From positions 5,017,501 to 5,081,500 of the forward strand of contig NZ_CP108581.1 of the NCBI RefSeq assembly GCF_036010665.1: a DNA stretch of 64,000 nucleotides, in the 5' to 3' direction. Below the pieces are notes generated by a model. It was not told the origin of the DNA. It did no database searches and saw nothing but the letters and a program-made list of their open reading frames with translations. The first letter of the stretch is position 1. The number at the start of each line of letters is the position of its first letter. A program made the translations under genes and the position numbers. Source of the DNA: Microbispora sp. NBC_01189 (lineage in GTDB: Bacteria; Actinomycetota; Actinomycetes; Streptosporangiales; Streptosporangiaceae). Of the stretch, positions 60,058 through 64,000 are shown piece by piece.

Positions 60058-61644
60058 TCAGGCACGGCGGCGCGCGACCAGGACGGCGTCCCGGATGGTG
60101 ATCTCGTGCCCCTCCGGGTCCGTCGCCGTGCGCGGCCGGGCCTCGGCGGCCGTCACCTCCCAGTCGGCCGGGTCGAGCGAGGCCGCGACCTCCTCGGCGG
60201 TGAACATCGCCTGCGGGAGGTGCTGCCGGTGGGCCACGGTCAGCAGGTCGAGCGGGTGGTGCCCGACGATCAGCAGGACGCCGCCCGGCGCGACGGCCGC
60301 GGCCAGCCGGGCGTACAGCGCCCGCCGCGTCTCGACCGGCAGATGCATGTAGTGCGCCGACACCAGGTCATACGCGCCCTCGGGGAGTGGGTGGTCGCGC
60401 AGGTCGGCGTGGACCCACTCGATGCGGGCCGCGACCTCGGGGCCGGCGTCGGAGGCGTGGCCGGCGGCCCGCTTCAGCGCGGTGGCCGAGATGTCCGTGC
60501 CGGTCACCCGCCAGCCGCGCCCGGCGAGCCATACGGCGTCGGCGCCCTCGCCGCTGCCGACGTCGAGTGCCCGGCCCGGCGGCAGATCGGCGGCCTCGGC
60601 GACGAGTTGCGCGTTCGGGCGCCCGCTCCAGACGGCCGGCCGTGACTGGTAGCGCTCCTCCCAGGCGGCCTCCTCGAACATCGTGCCCATCGCGAGCCGG
60701 TAGGCGCCGACCGCCTCCGCGGTCTCCTCGGCGACAAGGTCCATGTTGATCGCCGCGCCGGTGGTCAGGCCCGCCGCGGCGGCCGTGATCACCTGCGCCA
60801 TCACGTCGGCCGTGTTCCCCGCCACGTAGACGCCGGGCACGGCGGTGGCCCCCGTCGGCTCCGCGGGGATCCGGCTGCCGACCACGTGACCGTTCTTCTC
60901 CACATCGACCGGCGTGAGCCCGAGCGACCGCGCCACGTCGGCGCGGGCGGTGAACCGCGGCGCGACGACGACCGCGTCGAGCGCGATCACGTCGCCCGAG
61001 GCCAGGCGTACCCCGGTGAGCGTGTCGCCGGTCACCTCCACCTCCGCGACCTGGCCGTCCGCGACGGCGATCCGGCGCGCGGCGAGCCGCTCGGCGTCCT
61101 CCGCCGGCAGCGGCGCGGCGCGATGGTTGAGGAACACCACGTTCTCGGTCCACTGCCGCCACAGGCAGGCCTGCTCGACGGCGTGCGGGCCGGTGGCCAG
61201 CACGCCGATCCGCCGGTCGCGGACCTCCCAGCCGTGGCAGTACGGGCAGTGCAGCACGTCGCGGCCCCAGCGTCCGGCCAGGCCGGGCACGTCCGGAAGC
61301 TCGTCCGCGAGGCCGGTCGCGAGCAGCAGCCGTCGCGCCCGGAGCGCGCGCCCGTCGTCGAGCGTCACGACGAAGCGGCCGTCGTCCTCCCGTGCCGCGT
61401 TCGCCACGCGCCCGCCGGTGATCTCGGCGCCGTACGCCGCGATCTCCGCGCGCCCGGCCGCCAGCAGTTCGGCGGGCGGCGTGCCCTCCCTGCCGAGGTA
61501 GTTGTGCACGTGCGAGGCCGGCGCGTTGCGCGGCCGCCCGTCGTCGACCACCAGCACCGACCGTCTCGCCCGCGCCAGCGCCAGGGCGCCGCTGAGGCCC
61601 GCCGCGCCGCCGCCGACCACGATCACGTCATATGTTCTTTCCAC
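60058..61644 (-). CDS. Fusion: thioredoxin-reductase-like FAD oxidoreductase + SAM methyltransferase
   Basis: The 528-residue protein has two complete domains. Residues 1 to about 310 form a TrxR-type flavoprotein: FAD site VIVVGGGAAGLSGALALARA, redox pair in VLHCPYCHGWEVRDRRIGVL (Cys-Pro-Tyr-Cys), NAD(P) strand nearby, and TAVPGVYVAGNTADVMAQVI binding FAD. Residues about 330-528 form a class I methyltransferase (RALDVGSGEGADAVWLAGRG, GTDISATAL, LPEGAYDLVSAHYMHLP). A CPYCHG-type pair is shared with dithiol oxidases of the GliT/HlmI class, so oxidation plus S-methylation of thiols is a reasonable idea. GTG 61644 has GAGGAG 6 bp upstream, favouring it over ATGs further up. Confidence 0.85.
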   Translation of the reverse strand: MERTYDVIVVGGGAAGLSGALALARARRSVLVVDDGRPRNAPASHVHNYLGREGTPPAELLAAGRAEIAAYGAEITGGRVANAAREDDGRFVVTLDDGRALRARRLLLATGLADELPDVPGLAGRWGRDVLHCPYCHGWEVRDRRIGVLATGPHAVEQACLWRQWTENVVFLNHRAAPLPAEDAERLAARRIAVADGQVAEVEVTGDTLTGVRLASGDVIALDAVVVAPRFTARADVARSLGLTPVDVEKNGHVVGSRIPAEPTGATAVPGVYVAGNTADVMAQVITAAAAGLTTGAAINMDLVAEETAEAVGAYRLAMGTMFEEAAWEERYQSRPAVWSGRPNAQLVAEAADLPPGRALDVGSGEGADAVWLAGRGWRVTGTDISATALKRAAGHASDAGPEVAARIEWVHADLRDHPLPEGAYDLVSAHYMHLPVETRRALYARLAAAVAPGGVLLIVGHHPLDLLTVAHRQHLPQAMFTAEEVAASLDPADWEVTAAEARPRTATDPEGHEITIRDAVLVARRRA

Positions 61645-61708
61645 CCGAGTCTCCTCTCGCATCGCCCGGGCCACGATGCGCCATGATCGGTGGGACCGCC
61701 AAACAACG

Positions 61709-61723
61709 TTGCCGATATGGCAA
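61709..61723. promoter_or_regulatory. Dyad TTGCC-gatat-GGCAA in the fusion-gene promoter
   Basis: A 5-bp dyad around GATAT lies in the 94-bp gap upstream of the oxidoreductase-methyltransferase gene, before which the DUF6986 gene ends. The outer bases (C/G) also pair. It is a plausible operator; the regulator is unknown. Confidence 0.35.
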
Positions 61724-61738
61724 AGGCGGGCGCGCGGC

Positions 61739-62920
61739 TCAGCCGAGGGCCTGGTCGGCCCGCGCCAGCGCGGCGACCAGCGTCCGTATCGTCGCGGGCT
61801 CGTCCAGCACCCCGCCCGCCGCGGCCCGCCGCTCCTCCCACGCGCGCACCCGGTCGGCGTACTTCTCGTAGCAGGCGAGATGGAAGGCGTAGACGGTCGT
61901 GAAGCGGCTGACGAGGTGGGAGGGGTGCATGTCCCAGCCCTGGTGGAAGCCGTGGGACAGCGAGTGCGCCACCAGCGCCGAGTGTCTGCGGAGCAGGGCG
62001 TGCACGTCGGCGGCCGAGTCCGAGGCCGGCGCCGCGGCGAGGGAGCCGTCCGACAGTTCGACGCCCGTGCCGGCGAGCGCGGTCCGCATGACGTGCCTGG
62101 CGTGGTCGCACGCGGGATGGTCGAGCCGCTGCTCGTCCGGGGGCAGCCCGACCGCCGCGGTGTAGTCGAACACCCCGAAGTGCGCGGCCGCGAGCCGCCC
62201 GCCGAGCGACGGCACCAGATCGGCCGACCGCTGCAGGATCAGCACGGTCTGCGGGGCCTCCACCTGCATCTCGAAGCGCAGCGTCCCGGAGGGGAGCGCC
62301 AGCGCCCGCTCCAGCGCCTCCAGGCAGCGGGCGAACCGCCCGAGGTGGTCCTCCATGAGGACCTTGGGGAACGTCACCGTGAACCCGTCCGGAAGCCGCC
62401 CGGCCCGCCGTACGACCTCGGTGAGGAACCCGTCGAGCGTACGGACCGAGCGGTGCGGGTCGCCGTCGGCGAACGACTTCACCCGCAGCCCCCACCGGCG
62501 GGGGAGGGTGCCCGCGCGGTGCATCTCGGCGACGGCCGCCGCCGCGGCCTCGGCGTGCCGGTCCTCCTCCTCGGGCGCGCGCACGCCGTAGCCGTCCTCG
62601 AAGTCGATCCGCAGGTCCTCGATGGGTTCGTTGTGGAGCTTGCGGCGGACCCGGTCGTGCACGGGCTGGGCCAGCCCGGGGTCCAGCCCGAACAGCGCGG
62701 CCAGCTCACCGGGGGTGAACAGCAGCCGGTTCAGCAGGTCGGTTGCGGCGTGCCGCCATTCGTGGACGACCCCCGCCGTGACCCGGTCCGCCGGCACGTA
62801 CACGGTGTGCACCGGCTGCCACGCCGGCTCCTGGCCAGTGGGGTAACGGGCGAGCTGGTCGCGGTGGACGCGGTCGAAGCCGTCGAGCAGCCCGTCCAGG
62901 CCGGTCAGCGTCGTCTCCAT
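61739..62920 (-). CDS. DUF6986 family, HpcH/HpaI aldolase-citrate lyase-like protein
   Basis: The 393-residue protein looks like a TIM-barrel lyase of the HpcH/HpaI/CitE superfamily. It has LRIDFEDGYGVRAPEEEDRH (acidic pair), FEMQVEAPQTVLILQRSADL with a metal-type Glu, AAHFGVFDYTAAVGLPPDEQ with Asp, and SHGFHQGWDMHPSHLVSRFT. In actinomycetes members of DUF6986 lie near malate synthase and allantoin-degradation genes, but neither is here. A CoA-free lyase or malate-synthase-like role is possible; function is not established. ATG 62920 is used with an average ribosome site. Confidence 0.8.
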   Translation of the reverse strand: METTLTGLDGLLDGFDRVHRDQLARYPTGQEPAWQPVHTVYVPADRVTAGVVHEWRHAATDLLNRLLFTPGELAALFGLDPGLAQPVHDRVRRKLHNEPIEDLRIDFEDGYGVRAPEEEDRHAEAAAAAVAEMHRAGTLPRRWGLRVKSFADGDPHRSVRTLDGFLTEVVRRAGRLPDGFTVTFPKVLMEDHLGRFARCLEALERALALPSGTLRFEMQVEAPQTVLILQRSADLVPSLGGRLAAAHFGVFDYTAAVGLPPDEQRLDHPACDHARHVMRTALAGTGVELSDGSLAAAPASDSAADVHALLRRHSALVAHSLSHGFHQGWDMHPSHLVSRFTTVYAFHLACYEKYADRVRAWEERRAAAGGVLDEPATIRTLVAALARADQALG

Positions 62921-63029
62921 GGCGACGATCCTCGCAGAGTCCCCGGCACGGCCACTTCATCACGCAACGTCGCCACGTTGCGACGGAGAGTTGGGTATCC
63001 TCTTACTCGAACACGCGAGCGAAAAAGAA

Positions 63030-63076
63030 ACGGCCCCCTGCCGGGGGCCGTAGAGCCCGGGGACGTAGCCCCGGGC
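63030..63076. promoter_or_regulatory. Two adjacent strong hairpins upstream of the NYN gene
   Basis: Hairpin 1 (63030-63051) has a 9-bp stem ACGGCCCCC/GGGGGCCGT with tetraloop TGCC. Hairpin 2 (63055-63076) has an 8-bp stem GCCCGGGG/CCCCGGGC with loop ACGTAG. They are 3 nt apart and end 21 bp before the GTG at 63098. Hairpin 1 is preceded by GAAAAAGAAA, which would read as a U-tract on the minus strand. They may form a 5' UTR structure or attenuator, or terminate an unannotated minus-strand transcript. Confidence 0.55.
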
Positions 63077-63097
63077 GCGGTGACTCCATGTTAGGGC

Positions 63098-63751
63098 GTG
63101 ATGGCGATGCGCGACAACCCCGTTTCGCAACCCGTGCGTGTCGGTCTCTACGTCGACGGGTTCAACCTCTACTACGGGCTGCGTTCCCTCCGGGGGCGAC
63201 GCTACCTCTGGCTCGATCTCCACGCGCTGGGGCATCGGTTGCTGAAGCGCGGCCAGACGCTGACCACCATCCGCTATTTCACCGCTCCCGTCCGGGGCGA
63301 GCCACGAGCCCTCGCCCGGCAGCAGACCTATCAGGCGGCACTGGAGACCCTGGGGGTCGACGTGGTGCTGGGGCGGTTCCAGGAACAGCGGGCCTCCTGC
63401 CGGATCTGTGGAGCCTCCTGGCGGACGTACGAGGAGAAGCAGTCCGACGCCGCCCTCGCCGCCGCGATCGTCGGTGACGTCGCGCTCGACCTCGTCGACG
63501 TCGTGCTGCTGCTGTCGGCCGACAGCGACCTGTGCGCGGCGATCGAGGCGGTGCGGTCGGTGGACGCCAGACGGGGCGGCAAGACCCGGGTGGTCACCGT
63601 GTTCCCGCCCGGCCGCCGTTCTGACGGCCTGCGCCTGGCGAGTGACGCGTGGTTTCCCCTCGGCGAGGCGATCATCCGCAGGTCACAGCTACCCGACCTC
63701 GTGCCCGGCCGCGACGGCGCCCGTTATCACCGGCCGGGGTACTGGAACTGA
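63098..63751 (+). CDS. NYN domain (PIN-like) nuclease-type protein
   Basis: The 217-residue protein of the NYN/LabA-like PIN fold has clustered acids Asp20 (VGLYVDGFNLYYG), Asp117 (EEKQSDAALAAAIVGDVALD) and Asp142/Asp144 (LLLSADSDLCAAIE) forming a single metal site. VTVFPPGRRSDGLRLASDAW completes the domain. A CRICG pair (Cys101, Cys104) may hold a metal or be incidental. Relatives cleave RNA or act in tRNA/RNA turnover. Starts at 63098, 63101 and 63107 are in frame, with TTAGGG just before. The target is unknown. Confidence 0.85.
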   Translation: MMAMRDNPVSQPVRVGLYVDGFNLYYGLRSLRGRRYLWLDLHALGHRLLKRGQTLTTIRYFTAPVRGEPRALARQQTYQAALETLGVDVVLGRFQEQRASCRICGASWRTYEEKQSDAALAAAIVGDVALDLVDVVLLLSADSDLCAAIEAVRSVDARRGGKTRVVTVFPPGRRSDGLRLASDAWFPLGEAIIRRSQLPDLVPGRDGARYHRPGYWN

Positions 63752-63782
63752 CCTCACCCGCCGTGCGCCGCGCGGTGGGCGC

Positions 63783-64000
63783 TCAGGAGGGGGTTCCCCT
63801 GTGGGTGAGACGGCCGGCTGCGCCCAGCATGGCGTCCCTGCCCACCAGCTTCACCCGCTCGCCCCGCTTGAGGTTCTCCGCCAGCGCCGCCTCCGCGGCC
63901 TCGATCCCGAGCCAGTCGTCGTACGTCACCGGGCACACGCCGCGGGCGGCGAGCAGGTCGTCCAGCCGGGCGGTGGCGGTTCCCGGCTTGACCTCGGCGA
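63783..64000 (-). CDS. fprA: Ferredoxin--NADP+ reductase-like protein, C-terminal part (5' end outside window)
   Basis: The last 72 codons of a minus-strand gene run off the right edge of the window. The visible end reads AEVKPGTATARLDDLLAARG, VCPVTYDDWLGIEAAEAALA, ENLKRGERVKLVGRDAMLGA. It resembles the conserved C-terminus of actinobacterial FprA/adrenodoxin-reductase-type ferredoxin-NADP reductases, where the Thr-Tyr-x-x-Trp and Ile-Glu-x-Ala-Glu pattern precedes a Lys-Val/Ile-x-x-Arg/Trp-Asp segment. The tail GAAGRLTHRGTPS is its own. Identification from 72 residues is tentative. Confidence 0.6.
   Translation of the reverse strand, partial: AEVKPGTATARLDDLLAARGVCPVTYDDWLGIEAAEAALAENLKRGERVKLVGRDAMLGAAGRLTHRGTPS

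Noticed and set aside
63030-63076. 6C-type RNA, suggested by two C-rich hairpins
   Set aside because: In 6C RNA the cytosines are in the loops. Here they are paired in the stems.

Overview
The window is high-GC actinobacterial chromosome, very probably from Streptosporangiales (Streptosporangiaceae-like). The evidence is extreme third-position GC, many GTG starts, PucR, TetR, LuxR and GntR regulators, a PASTA-type domain, a secreted AA10 LPMO and a Ser/Thr kinase. It opens inside a 23S rRNA gene followed by 5S rRNA and a strong terminator, so it starts at the 3' end of an rrn operon. No phage, transposase, CRISPR array or tRNA gene was recognised.

Layout. 2.0-5.4 kb: Lrp/AsnC regulator divergent from phenylalanine hydroxylase, then a secreted SPOR/phosphodiester-glycosidase protein. 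5.5-10.1 kb: PucR regulator divergent from a beta-alanine-type aminotransferase and mmsA. 10.2-13.6 kb: an orphan PotD-like lipoprotein, a frameshifted PASTA-type gene, a BBE-like flavoprotein and a zinc-motif protein. 13.8-19.2 kb: a GABA-type catabolic locus (gabT, PucR, TetR, aldehyde dehydrogenase). 19.4-22.7 kb: ppk2 and two paralogous secreted trypsin-like proteases. 22.8-29.7 kb: dxr and ispG of the MEP pathway, separated by an LPMO gene on the opposite strand, then a secreted alpha/beta hydrolase and a GNAT. 29.6-35.0 kb: a HipA-like/DUF3037 pair, a metallo-beta-lactamase-like protein that has lost its HxHxDH histidines, and a large LuxR (LAL) regulator. 35.4-39.7 kb: an MMPL transporter behind a large palindrome, and a Ser/Thr kinase.

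39.8-50.7 kb is the most interesting region. A maltokinase-like kinase (glucosamine-kinase type) plus a SIS-domain protein are divergent from a four-gene spermidine/putrescine-type ABC operon. Next come a TetR repressor and a divergent operon of a GT1 glycosyltransferase, a DadA/PuuB-like FAD amine oxidase and an aminobutyraldehyde-type dehydrogenase. Three copies of one 16-bp dyad sit at exactly the three promoters of this set. I infer a single TetR regulon joining amine uptake, oxidative deamination, glycosyl transfer and amino-sugar phosphorylation.

50.7-64 kb: an AlkD-like protein coupled to a TetR, a signal-less PhoD-like phosphatase, a NagZ-type GH3 enzyme behind a perfect palindrome and a coupled 10-codon ORF, an ATP-grasp protein, an SDR, a GntR/HutC regulator with a divergent small protein, a GNAT, CutC, a natural fusion of a thioredoxin-reductase-like oxidoreductase with a methyltransferase, a DUF6986 lyase-like protein, a NYN-domain nuclease-like protein and the 3' end of a probable FprA-type ferredoxin-NADP reductase.

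Nitrogen salvage is a theme: three separate sets of aminotransferase or amine oxidase plus aldehyde dehydrogenase lie within 50 kb, each with its own regulator.
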